Numbered from the stretch's first letter, positions 1 through 8,194 are shown. The stretch is 11,489 nucleotides of DNA from Prevotellaceae bacterium (GCA_031268055.1 JAIRXY010000054.1:1-11489), one strand, 5' to 3'. The notes: generated by a model from the letters alone, not told the origin. Program-made: numbers and translations.

Positions 1-1
1 A

Positions 2-88
2 TTGGTGGCGTTGCATACCGATAATCCGATGTATGCAGTTAGAGATATGTATGATTTTTGTTACGAAAATGGAGGCGTTGCAAGATGA
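2..88 (+). CDS. C-terminal end of a DUF3791-like small protein (partial)
   Basis: The window opens inside a reading frame whose last 28 residues are visible and end at TGA 86-88. The tail contains LHT followed by YAV, then RDMYDFC and NGG. From memory this order resembles the C-terminus of DUF3791 proteins (an LHT motif, a hydrophobic and acidic helix, then a Cys and Asn-Gly-Gly ending). DUF3791 genes commonly sit directly before DUF3990 genes in Bacteroidota, and the next frame does look like DUF3990. The stop overlaps the next start in an ATGA arrangement, which implies translational coupling. The function of the family is not established. The start lies outside the window, so integrity cannot be judged. 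The assignment rests on a short tail and on context. Confidence 0.45.
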   Translation: MVALHTDNPMYAVRDMYDFCYENGGVAR

Positions 89-156
89 AAGTTTATCATG
101 GAAGCTATTGCGAAATTGATAAAATAGATTTGTTTATAGTCGAATTGGATGTATAA
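85..156 (+). pseudogene. Truncated DUF3990-like gene (5' remnant)
   Basis: ATG at 85 opens a 23-codon frame beginning MKVYHGSYCEIDKIDL and stopping at TAA 154-156. The opening (M-K-V-Y-H-G-S, then an acidic stretch and I-D-L) matches the typical N-terminus of DUF3990 proteins as I remember them. Those proteins are usually well over 100 residues and continue with a Phe-Gly-x-Gly-Phe-Tyr type motif. That motif is not found downstream in any forward frame: 157-240 is A/T- and pyrimidine-rich and not protein-like. The gene therefore looks truncated by deletion or by insertion of the repeat that follows, not by one frameshift. It overlaps the upstream partial gene by four bases. Intact homologues are often discussed as toxin-like or modification enzymes, but nothing here supports an activity. 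A short genuine peptide is possible but less likely. Confidence 0.5.
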
Positions 157-237
157 CAATGCATTAGTAAAAATAAAATATTTACCTCCTATCTCCTCCC
201 CATCCCATCAGAAGCGGGAAAGATTGGGGTGCAATTA

Positions 238-333
238 ATTTTCTACCAACATCTTGCCCCTAATGGAGTGGAAGAAGGAAAATGCATTAAACCCACTATC
301 TTAACTCATAGGGACAAAATGTCAGTAGAAAAT
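238..333. repeat. Imperfect inverted repeat, about 27-bp arms
   Basis: The left arm at 238-265 and the reverse complement of 307-333 align over 25 bases with four mismatches, all transitions (shared core TTTTCTAC, then ACAT, TTG and CCCTA). An inner 5-bp pairing (267-271 with 293-297) extends the structure around an approximately 20-base loop. The two arms are the same sequence in opposite orientation. From memory, similar TTCTACC...TTTGTCCCTA sequences recur in intergenic DNA of Bacteroidota, which would make this a REP- or MITE-like dispersed element. It begins about 80 bases after the DUF3990-like gene loses its frame. Confidence 0.55.
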
Positions 334-417
334 AAAATACATACTCAACCCGTCGCGCCTGTCGTTCCATGCCAACAGGAACAACTACTGCACAAATTGT
401 ATCCGTGTGCTGTATAA

Positions 418-448
418 AACCTAACAGAGGTATTCCCCCTGTTAGGTT
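418..448 (-). terminator. Intrinsic terminator of the susC operon
   Basis: A perfect 10-bp stem (AACCTAACAG at 418-427 with CTGTTAGGTT at 439-448) plus two further G-C pairs encloses a short loop. Read on the minus strand it lies 18 bases past the stop codon of the last operon gene. The 3' arm runs into TTTTATA on that strand, a short but usable U-tract. No comparable T-run follows on the plus strand. Confidence 0.7.
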
Positions 449-465
449 GAGTTGCGGGGATTAGG

Positions 466-2340
466 TCAATACTCTACTTTTACACCGTAAAGGTTTATAC
501 CGCTATCTCCCGAATAGAGGTAGATGCTTCCAGAATCTCCATTATAAGAATAAGTACCCTTACAGATACCACTACCTTCAGTGTTCAGTCTGGTAAGCTC
601 GTCTGTACCGTCGTGCACAATTAACGGACGAACAGTACTACCACTTCCAGTTACCATATAGACAGTAATCGTGCAAGCGCCCGCTACATCGAACTTCAAT
701 GTACGCTTAGTTTTATCTCCCGTTCCATTAAGCTGCAAACGATGTGTAAACGTGTAGCCATCCATTTCTTTACCGTTTTCATTATATCTCATTTCTGAGC
801 CACCCGGTATAATTTGTAAGTCATCAATTGAGTAGCCATCTGCGGTGAATGTAGTGGCCAGCGCACTTTGAAATGCAGCATCCGAGAAATTCCACCATTT
901 GTCCTCGCCGCCGCCGCCTTCAATGATCGGCGCCTCGCGCACTATCGTTACGGTGTAGGTCTTCATCGTGTTATCTTCGGCCATCACGACGATGCTGTAG
1001 GGCCCGTTACTGCCTACCGTGAGGGTATCGGGAGCGGCGGGGGCGGCTATGCTACCGCCGTTGCCTACTTTGGCAAACTTATGGCTGGCTGCGCCGGTAA
1101 TGGTTACGCGCGTTACGCTGTAGGGTACCGTGGCGGTGTACTCCGTTACGGCGTGGTCGAAATCAGGCGAAAGCGCGCCGCCATTGCTTACCGTGAGGGT
1201 TTTCAGGGTGGCGTCGCTGCTGGCGGTTTTTTCGCGCTTCACGGTGATGCTGTACGTTCTTGTGCTTACGCTATCTTCGGCCGTAACTTTCACGGGGAAC
1301 ACGGTGGAGTCGGCGGTAAGGAAGTGCTCGCCGTCGCCCTCAATTGTTTGCTGCGGGTGGTCTTTACCGGCGTTAATAGTTACTGCGGTTACGCTTTTGG
1401 CCACATTCACCTCGTAGCCGGTCACGTCGGGGTCAAAGGCGGGGGTCAGCGTTTCGCCGGTTACGGCAAGGCTTCGCAGGGTGATGGTAGTGTCGAGCGG
1501 GATGGGTATTCCGCCTACAGTCAGTATCACCGTATAGAAGCGTATTCCGCCGCTACCGGAGTAAATGTACATGTCTGTGTTGGCTTCTACGTTGATATTA
1601 AGGGATATTGGCGAGGCGTTTGAAGCAGTGGTTGCCGCTTCTGCCAGCAGAGTTCCGGCAGCATCGACAACTCTACAGGGTCGTCCGGCATCTCCGTTTG
1701 ACTGAGTCCATACGGTGAGCACTCCTGACTTTGGAACCTTGAGGTGCAGGTGTCGCGAGGTGAGGTTGCCCGCACCGCCTGTTTGTACCCAGCGGGTAAA
1801 GGTAAAGGTCTCTACCGATACCGAGCCGGTAGCAAAAGTCATGGTGCTTGTCCCCGCAACTACGTCCAGCCCATTCACCGTATAGGATTCCCCTGTCGCT
1901 AACGTTCCGGTGGGGATTACGTCGAACGCCGTATCGGAGAAGTTCCACTCAGTGGTTTCGGGTGGGGGAGGGGGGACGGTTTCAAAGGTCGTTACCGCCC
2001 ACTTTGACTCGGACACCTTGTCGCTTATGGCTTTGACGCGCACGGTGTACGTCACGGCTTCGTCGAGGCCGGAGTAGGAAAACGCGGCTTCGTCCGTTGT
2101 GTCGACGCGCACGGCAGGCTGTGCAAGGGTGGGGTCTTTGTGGAGCTCCAGCACGTAGCGCTGTGCGTTGTCCACCTTTTCCCACGCAATCGCGGCGTTG
2201 GTCACGTTGGCTACCGAGGCGCTCAGCCTGACGGGCGAGAAGAGCTGCGTGTAGATGGGGTTTGTAATTTCTTCCATTTGCTCCTTGCAGCCGGCAATGG
2301 CCAGCAGCGCAAGGGCGGAAAGCAAAATTATCTTTTTCAT
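466..2340 (-). CDS. Multidomain surface lipoprotein, probable SusE/F-position glycan-binding protein
   Basis: 624 residues, third gene of the operon, 38 bases after susD. The signal peptide ends in lipobox LAIAGC (Cys18). Lys-Glu follow the Cys, resembling the surface-export signal described for Bacteroidota lipoproteins. Domain order: a fibronectin type III-like domain (about 35-121, with AIAWEKV and YTVRVKAIS); a Pro-rich linker (123-127); a WNFS module (132-275); two cadherin-like beta-sandwich domains (285-369 and 376-468, each with the L-x-x-L-x-V...L-x-P-x-F-D...Y and AED...TYxxTVxRE pattern); a poly-Gly linker (475-478); and a second WNFS module (483-624). The C-terminal module resembles domains I recall at the ends of Bacteroidota pectate lyases and surface proteins (ITVY, IYLYSGDSGINLYGVKVE). 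There is no catalytic domain, so the likely role is holding polysaccharide at the cell surface for SusC/SusD. The ligand is unknown. GC falls from about 61% (901-1260) to about 43% (481-900) at the boundary of the last module, suggesting an acquired domain. Confidence 0.8.
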   Translation of the reverse strand: MKKIILLSALALLAIAGCKEQMEEITNPIYTQLFSPVRLSASVANVTNAAIAWEKVDNAQRYVLELHKDPTLAQPAVRVDTTDEAAFSYSGLDEAVTYTVRVKAISDKVSESKWAVTTFETVPPPPPETTEWNFSDTAFDVIPTGTLATGESYTVNGLDVVAGTSTMTFATGSVSVETFTFTRWVQTGGAGNLTSRHLHLKVPKSGVLTVWTQSNGDAGRPCRVVDAAGTLLAEAATTASNASPISLNINVEANTDMYIYSGSGGIRFYTVILTVGGIPIPLDTTITLRSLAVTGETLTPAFDPDVTGYEVNVAKSVTAVTINAGKDHPQQTIEGDGEHFLTADSTVFPVKVTAEDSVSTRTYSITVKREKTASSDATLKTLTVSNGGALSPDFDHAVTEYTATVPYSVTRVTITGAASHKFAKVGNGGSIAAPAAPDTLTVGSNGPYSIVVMAEDNTMKTYTVTIVREAPIIEGGGGEDKWWNFSDAAFQSALATTFTADGYSIDDLQIIPGGSEMRYNENGKEMDGYTFTHRLQLNGTGDKTKRTLKFDVAGACTITVYMVTGSGSTVRPLIVHDGTDELTRLNTEGSGICKGTYSYNGDSGSIYLYSGDSGINLYGVKVEY

Positions 2341-2378
2341 GGTGATAATGGTGTTATTGTTACTTTGTTACTTATTGT

Positions 2379-4241
2379 TTAGCTGTTGAATACCGGATCG
2401 TTATCGAGCGTGCCGTTGCTGTTGTCGATAAAGTACCGCCAGATTGGCCAGTAGGGTTGCGCGCTGGGGTCGTGCACAAAGATGCGCTCCCAGTAGGGTC
2501 GCTGGTCGTTGTCGCCGTGCAGCTTTCGCTCTGCGGGCGATGCAGGCACCAGCGTTGTGGTCGTTCCGCCGCTTGTCGACGTTATGGCGGAGAAGGTAAA
2601 GGAGGGGTCGGTCTGCGCGCTGTTTTCGCCGCGCTCCATGCCGTAGAGGATGATTGTTTCGCCGTCGGGCGCATTCTTCCAGTATACCTGCTGCGGCACG
2701 TCGCTGTAGGGAGCAGAGCGGTTGTGCAGCTTTTCCAAGTCGGCCTTGTTCTCGTTCATTTTTTCGGTGAGCAAGTTCCAGCGGATGAGGTCGGCCTTGC
2801 GAAGCATTTCGCCGCAAAATTCGAGGGCGCGCTCGTCTACGATAGCGCTAAAGAAAGCCTCCTTGCTCGCCGTAGCTGCGCTCATGTGTGCGGCTACCTT
2901 TTCGGGGTGGTTGGGGTATGCGCGCTCGCGAATTTGGCGCAGGTAGGGCGCTGCCGCGCCGGGGCCTTCGAGCTCGTTGATGGCTTCGGCGGCCATGAGG
3001 AGCACCTCGGCGTAGCGCATGTAGAGGTAGTTCAGCCCGTCGTCGTTGGTGGAGGTTACCCGGCGGTTGAGCCACTCGTAGCGATACTTGCCGAAGAACC
3101 ACCTGTTGAAGCTCGTGTTGAGCACCTGCCGCCCCTCGTACCACTTGTAGGGGATGCAGGATACGTCGCGGCGCACATCTTCCTTTTCGTACTTGTAGAA
3201 CATGATAGGGTTTGGCCCGTTGGTGCCGCCTTTGGCTTGGCCAGTGTACTTGTCGACGTGCTCGTGCTGCACGCCGAGGTCAAATATCACGCGCCCGCGC
3301 CCGTCGCTGAAAGGCAGCTCCCAGAAGCCCTCGTTGCCGGCTACGTAGGTTTCGGCATGCACAGCCTTGAACGCTGCTTCAAATCCGCCGGGTTGCAGCC
3401 TTGCGTGGCCGCTGTTGATTACGTCTAAGCACTCCTGCTTGGCAATCTGGTACATCTTGGTTTTCTCCAAGTCGGGGTCGGTGCTCAGGCGCAGGGTGGT
3501 TTCGCCCATGTGGAGCGAGTACCCGCCGGCCATCAGGGCAATGCGCGCGCGCATTCCTTTCACGAAGCACTTATTGACGTGCTCGGTGGAGGTGGTAAAG
3601 CGGTTTTCGTTAGGCCATCCCACCAGCGTAGCCGCCTCTTCGAGGTCGGCCAGCAGCTGCTTGAGCGCCACGTCGCGGTCGACGCGAGGCAGGTAGGCAG
3701 TCTCGGAGCTGATAGGCTCAAAGCGCGCGGGGACGTTGCCCCAGCCTTTCAGCAGGTCGCTGTAGACTATGGCGCGCAGGGTGATCACCTCGCCAAGAAT
3801 TTGCGCCAGCTCTGCGTTGCTTTCCACGTCGCCGTAAGCGCGCAGGCCGCGAATGGCGAGGTTGGCGCGCTCTATGCCCTCGTAGAACTTTGCCCACGCG
3901 TTGTTGTCCGTGTTCATTTGCTCGTTGCTGAGGTCGGTGTCGTAGTTTACCAGACGCTCCTTGCTGCCGGTGGCATCGCTGACGCTGGCGCCCAAGCCTG
4001 TTTGAACCTCCACGTCGGTATTCATGCCGTAGTAGGGCAGGTACCTGCCGCGGTAGGAGTTGGTTTCGGCAAAGGATTGCAGCACGCCCGGAATAGCTCT
4101 TTCGGCGTAGGCGGGGGTGGAGAATATCACCGATTCGTCCATCGACGATTTGGTGGGCGCCTCCAGAAAATCTTCTGCGCAGGCGCTCATCAGGGTAAGC
4201 AGCGCCGCGTATACGGCGGCTTTTATAGCTGTATTTTTCAT
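2379..4241 (-). CDS. SusD/RagB-family outer-membrane lipoprotein
   Basis: 620 residues, at the upper end of the family's usual length. The signal peptide ends in lipobox LMSAC (Cys21), followed by AEDFLE, the usual start of SusD-like proteins. The N-terminal SusD-like domain covers roughly 22-235, with helical TPR-type segments (NNAWAKFYEGIERANLAI near 113-130; EVITLRAIVYSDLLKGWGNVP near 151-171). The C-terminal RagB/SusD domain includes YLYMRYAEVLLMAAEAINEL (405-424) and DERALEFCGEMLRKADLIRW (469-488), both family hallmarks. SusD proteins form the lid over the SusC barrel on the cell surface and bind the glycan or oligosaccharide. The gene begins 23 bases after the susC stop, so the two are co-transcribed. 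The start at 4241 puts the signal peptide directly at the N-terminus; the upstream sequence is A-rich without a Shine-Dalgarno, usual for this phylum. Nothing is broken. The substrate cannot be inferred from the sequence. Confidence 0.95.
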   Translation of the reverse strand: MKNTAIKAAVYAALLTLMSACAEDFLEAPTKSSMDESVIFSTPAYAERAIPGVLQSFAETNSYRGRYLPYYGMNTDVEVQTGLGASVSDATGSKERLVNYDTDLSNEQMNTDNNAWAKFYEGIERANLAIRGLRAYGDVESNAELAQILGEVITLRAIVYSDLLKGWGNVPARFEPISSETAYLPRVDRDVALKQLLADLEEAATLVGWPNENRFTTSTEHVNKCFVKGMRARIALMAGGYSLHMGETTLRLSTDPDLEKTKMYQIAKQECLDVINSGHARLQPGGFEAAFKAVHAETYVAGNEGFWELPFSDGRGRVIFDLGVQHEHVDKYTGQAKGGTNGPNPIMFYKYEKEDVRRDVSCIPYKWYEGRQVLNTSFNRWFFGKYRYEWLNRRVTSTNDDGLNYLYMRYAEVLLMAAEAINELEGPGAAAPYLRQIRERAYPNHPEKVAAHMSAATASKEAFFSAIVDERALEFCGEMLRKADLIRWNLLTEKMNENKADLEKLHNRSAPYSDVPQQVYWKNAPDGETIILYGMERGENSAQTDPSFTFSAITSTSGGTTTTLVPASPAERKLHGDNDQRPYWERIFVHDPSAQPYWPIWRYFIDNSNGTLDNDPVFNS

Positions 4242-4264
4242 ATCTCTAAATGTGTTTTATGTAG

Positions 4265-7200
4265 TTAAAATGTCAGGTTTACGCCAAAGACCAGCTGCCT
4301 GCTTCGGGGGTAGGCCGCGTAGTCCACGCCGGGGGTGTAGGCCACCTTGCGCCGGGTAGATACTTCGGGGTCGAAGCCGCTGTAGCTGGTCCAGGTAAAA
4401 ACGTTGTACGCCGTAAGGTAAAACCGCAGGTTTTGCACCCGCACTTTCTGCATTAGCGACTGGGGCAGCGTGTACCCCAGCGTGAGGGTGTTGAGGCGCA
4501 GGAACGAGCCGTCCTCCACCGCCCAGTCGGAGAACACGAACTTCTTCATGTAGGGCGACCACAGGGTAGTGTTGGCGTTCATGGCGGCCAGCCTGTCGGG
4601 GTCGTTCACCAGCTCGCCCGTTTCGATGTCGAGGTTTGTCCAGCGGCTGCCCGAAGCCATAGCGTCAATCATGTTGCGCGAGTGGTACTTGCTGGTGGAG
4701 GTGTACTCAATCTTGTTGGCGTTGTAAACGTCGTTGCCGTAGCTCCATGTGAAGCTCATCCCGAGGTCGAATCCGTAGGCGTAGGCGTTGATGCTCAACC
4801 CTCCGCTGTGGATTGGGTTGGCGTTGCCAATCACCTCGCGGTCTACGTAATCTTCCGTTACCGTACCGCTGTTGTCCAAGTCTTTGAGCTTCATGCTGCC
4901 CGGGCGTAGCGTACCTACCACCGGCGAGCAGTCTACCACGCCGTCGTTCAGCTCCCAGCCTTTGTCGGGGTCGTATGGCTTAAAGTCCGACACTTCGTAG
5001 CGCCCGTCGCTGCGGTAGCCGTACATTTCGCCCACCTGTCCGCCTACGGCTACCAGAAAGTCGTCGTTGATTTCGGTCGAAGCCCAGCCGGTAGCGCCCC
5101 CAAAGTCGCTCATCATGCCCAGCGAGTTGATTTTGTTCTTGTTGAAGCCGATGTTGGCGCTCACCGAAAGGCCGTAGTCTTCTTTCTGTAAGAGCACGGC
5201 GGTAAGCGAAAACTCAAATCCCGTGTTTTGGGTTTCGCCCATGTTGCGGTACTGGTTGTCGTACCCCGTTCCGCCCACGGGGAAAAGAATAAGGAGGTCG
5301 CTCGTTGTGTTGAAGTAGGCCTCTGCCGTACCGTTCAGCCGTCCGCTCAGCACGCTAAAGTCCAGCCCTACGTTGCGGGTAACGGTGGTTTCCCACGTCA
5401 GCTCCGGGTTGGCCATAGTTTTGGACGGCGCCCAGTAGCTGGTGTAGCCGTTGATAGACGTTGTGGTAGAGCTCGAGTAGGTTTGCGCCATCTGCCCTGC
5501 GGGGATGTTGTTGTTGCCGGCCGTACCGTAGCTCACGCGAAGCTTCAGGTCGCTCAGCCACGCTTTGCCGGCCTCCATGAATCCCTCCTCGGAAATGCGC
5601 CATGCCGCCGCCGCCGAGGGGAAGTATCCCCAGCGGTGGCCCTCGGAGAACTTGCTGGAGCCGTCGGCGCGGAACGTGGCGCTAAGCAGGTACTTGCTCT
5701 TGAAGTCGTAGCTCAGGCGGCCAAAGGCAGATAGCAGCTTGTCGTCGGGCGAGAAGTTGTTGTCTATCGACTGCGCATTCCCCTGCGTCGAGAGGCGCTG
5801 CGCCAAGTCGAACGTAAAGCTTGGGTCAAAGCCCGTCACCTCCGAAGTCAGCGTTTCGTTGGTGGTGTAAATCAGCTCCTGACCTGCCAGCAGGTTGAGG
5901 TGGTGGCTTTCAGGCAGCCACTTTTTGAAGTCAACGTTTAGCGTGTTGGTGTTCCTTATGGATTGGCGTGTACCTTTCTTAAAGTTGATGGCAGGCTTCA
6001 TCTGGTCTTCCGCCGGCACGTTGTTGCGCACGTGGTAGGTGGTGATGCCGTAGAACCGGTCGTCGTTGGAGTTGACTTGGTCTAAGCCCACCTCCGACCG
6101 GAGGGTGATGTTGTCGATAAATTCGTACGCCGCGCTTCCGTTGAGGTTCAGGTTGTGCTTGAGCTGGGCGCGCTTGCTGTCGCGCAGCGACACCAGCGGG
6201 CTGTATAGCTGAAAACCCTGATCGGTGTTGGTGGGGTCGGCCAGCTCGCCCGAAATGGGGATTGGGGGGTAAATCATGGAGTACTTGAGCCGAGCGTCGG
6301 TCGTGGAGCCTCTTTCGTTTCCGCCGTCGTTCACGCCGCTGCCGCTCACGTCCGTTTGCGACCAGCGCGCCGAGAAGTCGAGCTTTACGCGCTTGTGCGC
6401 CTGGTTGGTGAGCTTTAGCATCAGGTTGTCGCGGCTAAAGTCCGAGCTTTCCATAATGGCCTTGTCGTCGATGTGGTTGTAGGTAAATGCGTACTTCATT
6501 TTCTCCGACCCGCCGTTGACGCTGAGGTTTTGGTTAAAGGAGTGCCCCGTGCGGCCAAAGGTGATGTCCTGCCAGTCGTTGCCCTCCATCCCTTGGTACA
6601 GGCCAATGTCCGCGTAGTTGCCAAAAAATTTGGCGTAGTTGCCGTCGCCGGCCAGCAGCGAGCGCTCGTACTGCCACAGGGCGTAGTCGTAAGGCTCAAG
6701 CACATCGAGCGTTTTGGCAATTTGCTTTACGCCGTAGTAGGCGTTGTAGCTCACCGAGATTTTCCCCGCCTGCCCGCTCTTGGTGGTAATGATGATAACC
6801 CCGTTGGCGCCGCGCGCACCGTAAATGGCGGTCGAGGAGGCGTCCTTGAGCACGTCGATGGAGGCAATGTCGTTGGGGGCAATGTCGGAGATGGAGCTCA
6901 CCGGAAAGCCATCCACAATGTAGAGCGGCGTATTGTCGCCGGTGATTGACCCGCCACCGCGCACCCGGATTGTAATCTCCGCGTCGGGCGACCCGTCTGT
7001 GGCGCTTACCTGCACGCCGGCCATCTTACCGGTAATAGCCTCCGCCGCCGAGCTCACGGGCATGGCCGCAATATCCTTTGCGCTCACCGACGATACAGCC
7101 CCCGTCAGGTCGCGCTTTTTCACCGTTCCGTAGCCAATCACCACCACCTCGTCGAGCGATTGCGTATCTTCTGCGAGCGTTACATCCAGCGTTCCGCTCT

Positions 7201-7501
7201 CGGTAACGGTCACCGTAGAGGGCTTCTGGCCAATAAACGATACGGTGAGGGCATTTGAGCCTGCGGGTACGCTAATGCTGTAGCGCCCGTTTACATCAGT
7301 CAGGGTACCGCTGCTGGTACCTCTCACCACCACCGATGCGCCGGCCAGAGGAGCGCCTGAGGCATCCTTTACGGTGCCGGTCACTTGCTTTGGCGCAGAC
7401 TCCTGCGCCTGCGTGGGCATAGGCGCTGAAGTTAGCAACGCCGCTGCCGCTGCTGCTGTTAGCAGCCACTTAAATTTCGCTACGCTAATTCTTTTTTGCA
7501 T
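4265..7501 (-). CDS. SusC/RagA-family TonB-dependent outer-membrane transporter
   Basis: 1078 residues, full length for the family. A Sec signal peptide (1 to about 33, with an Ala-rich core) is followed by a carboxypeptidase-regulatory-like beta domain (about 40-112, QVTGTVKDASGAPLAGASV...DVNGRYSI). Next come the LDEVVVIGYGT motif (116-126), characteristic of SusC proteins and near the TonB-interacting segment, and the plug domain containing IDVLKDASSTAIYGARGANG and IIITTKSG. The rest is the 22-strand-type barrel, ending in FGVNLTF with the terminal Phe typical of BAM-inserted proteins. It imports oligosaccharides across the outer membrane using the TonB-ExbBD proton motive force, together with the SusD lipoprotein encoded next. 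No STN domain precedes the beta domain, so regulation through an anti-sigma factor is unlikely. It is the first gene of the operon, with a leader of several hundred bases that contains repeats and a terminator-like hairpin. Confidence 0.96.
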   Translation of the reverse strand: MQKRISVAKFKWLLTAAAAAALLTSAPMPTQAQESAPKQVTGTVKDASGAPLAGASVVVRGTSSGTLTDVNGRYSISVPAGSNALTVSFIGQKPSTVTVTESGTLDVTLAEDTQSLDEVVVIGYGTVKKRDLTGAVSSVSAKDIAAMPVSSAAEAITGKMAGVQVSATDGSPDAEITIRVRGGGSITGDNTPLYIVDGFPVSSISDIAPNDIASIDVLKDASSTAIYGARGANGVIIITTKSGQAGKISVSYNAYYGVKQIAKTLDVLEPYDYALWQYERSLLAGDGNYAKFFGNYADIGLYQGMEGNDWQDITFGRTGHSFNQNLSVNGGSEKMKYAFTYNHIDDKAIMESSDFSRDNLMLKLTNQAHKRVKLDFSARWSQTDVSGSGVNDGGNERGSTTDARLKYSMIYPPIPISGELADPTNTDQGFQLYSPLVSLRDSKRAQLKHNLNLNGSAAYEFIDNITLRSEVGLDQVNSNDDRFYGITTYHVRNNVPAEDQMKPAINFKKGTRQSIRNTNTLNVDFKKWLPESHHLNLLAGQELIYTTNETLTSEVTGFDPSFTFDLAQRLSTQGNAQSIDNNFSPDDKLLSAFGRLSYDFKSKYLLSATFRADGSSKFSEGHRWGYFPSAAAAWRISEEGFMEAGKAWLSDLKLRVSYGTAGNNNIPAGQMAQTYSSSTTTSINGYTSYWAPSKTMANPELTWETTVTRNVGLDFSVLSGRLNGTAEAYFNTTSDLLILFPVGGTGYDNQYRNMGETQNTGFEFSLTAVLLQKEDYGLSVSANIGFNKNKINSLGMMSDFGGATGWASTEINDDFLVAVGGQVGEMYGYRSDGRYEVSDFKPYDPDKGWELNDGVVDCSPVVGTLRPGSMKLKDLDNSGTVTEDYVDREVIGNANPIHSGGLSINAYAYGFDLGMSFTWSYGNDVYNANKIEYTSTSKYHSRNMIDAMASGSRWTNLDIETGELVNDPDRLAAMNANTTLWSPYMKKFVFSDWAVEDGSFLRLNTLTLGYTLPQSLMQKVRVQNLRFYLTAYNVFTWTSYSGFDPEVSTRRKVAYTPGVDYAAYPRSRQLVFGVNLTF

Positions 7502-7627
7502 AACACTGTTTTTTTAGAGGATTAAACATATTGTTGAAAGGAAATTAAATACGCCACCGCTGCACAAGGCTTTTGCGCAGCAAGTGGTAGGCTTGCCGGT
7601 GGGATAGCTATTATTATAGGTAGCAAC

Positions 7628-7678
7628 AAAAAAATTCCCGAACAAAATATGCAGCATTGCTGCATCATTTTGTTCGGG
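7628..7678 (-). terminator. Terminator-like hairpin in the presumed susC leader
   Basis: A long stem pairs CCCGAACAAAAT (7637-7648) with ATTTTGTTCGGG (7667-7678), and ATGCAGC (7649-7655) with GCTGCAT (7659-7665). One base (7666) is bulged and the loop is three bases. On the minus strand the stem is followed by AA and then seven T (7634-7628), the layout of an intrinsic terminator. It ends 126 bases before the susC ATG on the same strand, so it either ends a short RNA or acts as a leader attenuator. The plus-strand side has no T-run. Confidence 0.6.
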
Positions 7679-7729
7679 ACACTTGTATATTTGAGAAAAA
7701 TTATTACAAGGAACCCTATCTTATTGAGT

Positions 7730-7764
<35 letters not shown>

Positions 7765-7777
7765 CGTGCGCGGAAAC

Positions 7778-7797
7778 GCCAAGGCCAAGGCCAAGGC
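7778..7797. repeat. GCCAAG hexamer tandem repeat
   Basis: Three perfect copies of GCCAAG plus GC, 14 bases from the GT microsatellite. It is a second simple-sequence tract in the same leader. It is short and may be incidental. Confidence 0.9.
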
Positions 7798-7993
7798 TTC
7801 TATTCTCGGTCATCCTTCCCGCTATATAGCAAGGTATTGGAAAACTTAGCGATATTTCTTGTTTTTGCCTCATAGTAATTTATTACTCGGTTAACCTGTC
7901 GGCCTGTGTACGCACACGATTAATACGGAGACAAAGGTAGATTAACATCTCAATTGAGGTACTTGCAAGCAGCTAATTAGCGTTATCTGTTAA

Positions 7994-8024
7994 CAAAAAT
8001 AATACTAATGCTTTGGTTTTCAGA
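7994..8024 (-). promoter_or_regulatory. Candidate promoter of the susC operon
   Basis: On the minus strand TATTTTTG (8001-7994) fits the Bacteroidota -7 consensus TAnnTTTG. TCTG (8024-8021), one mismatch from the -33 consensus TTTG, lies 19 bases upstream, an accepted spacing. Transcription would start near 7987 and give a leader of about 485 bases. The motif is short and A/T-rich DNA yields chance matches, so this is only a candidate. Confidence 0.35.
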
Positions 8025-8125
8025 TTATTGTACGTAGGCAAAAAGGCAATTACGCCTCTATTTTGGCGTAGTAGAAATGCACAGCAGCGCGCTTACGGCA
8101 GCGCTGGGTTGGGAGCTTAAGCGCC

Positions 8126-8166
8126 AAAAAAAAGGCTACGCCGGAAACACCTTCCCGACGTAGCCT
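8126..8166 (-). terminator. Intrinsic terminator of the DUF4832-family gene
   Basis: An 8-bp perfect stem (AGGCTACG 8133-8140 with CGTAGCCT 8159-8166), extended by CGG/CCG and AA/TT pairs with one bulge, is followed on the minus strand by eight T (8133-8126). It lies about 140 bases past the stop codon at 8308. It should separate this gene's transcript from the susC operon. Confidence 0.8.
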
Positions 8167-8194
8167 CGTCTCTTACTTATTCCACGCTACTTAG

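Larger units (their letters stand above)
157..465. other. Intergenic region with repeat and terminator, no credible gene
   Basis: This 309-base gap separates the broken DUF3990-like gene from the end of the susC operon on the opposite strand. It holds an inverted repeat (238-333) and a terminator hairpin (418-448). A 62-codon open frame on the plus strand (229-417) runs straight through the inverted repeat. It lacks recognisable domains and I treat it as chance coding of a repeat element. Confidence 0.6.

Noticed and set aside
229..417. 62-codon plus-strand open frame in the left intergenic region
   Set aside because: It runs through an inverted repeat, has no domain, signal or coding-like composition, and similar repeat-encoded peptides arise by chance.
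868..1623. 251-codon plus-strand frame opposite the glycan-binding lipoprotein
   Set aside because: It is antisense to a gene with clear domains, is rich in Gly/Ala/Val/Arg as expected from GC-rich reverse complement, and has no family resemblance.
2457..3428. 323-codon plus-strand frame opposite susD
   Set aside because: The susD gene on the other strand is unmistakable; the antisense frame is a codon-bias shadow without motifs.
8041..8106. Small inverted repeats (TACGCC/GGCGTA and CAGCGC/GCGCTG) upstream of the susC promoter candidate
   Set aside because: Six-base arms with 8-10 base loops are expected by chance in this composition, and no T-run follows.
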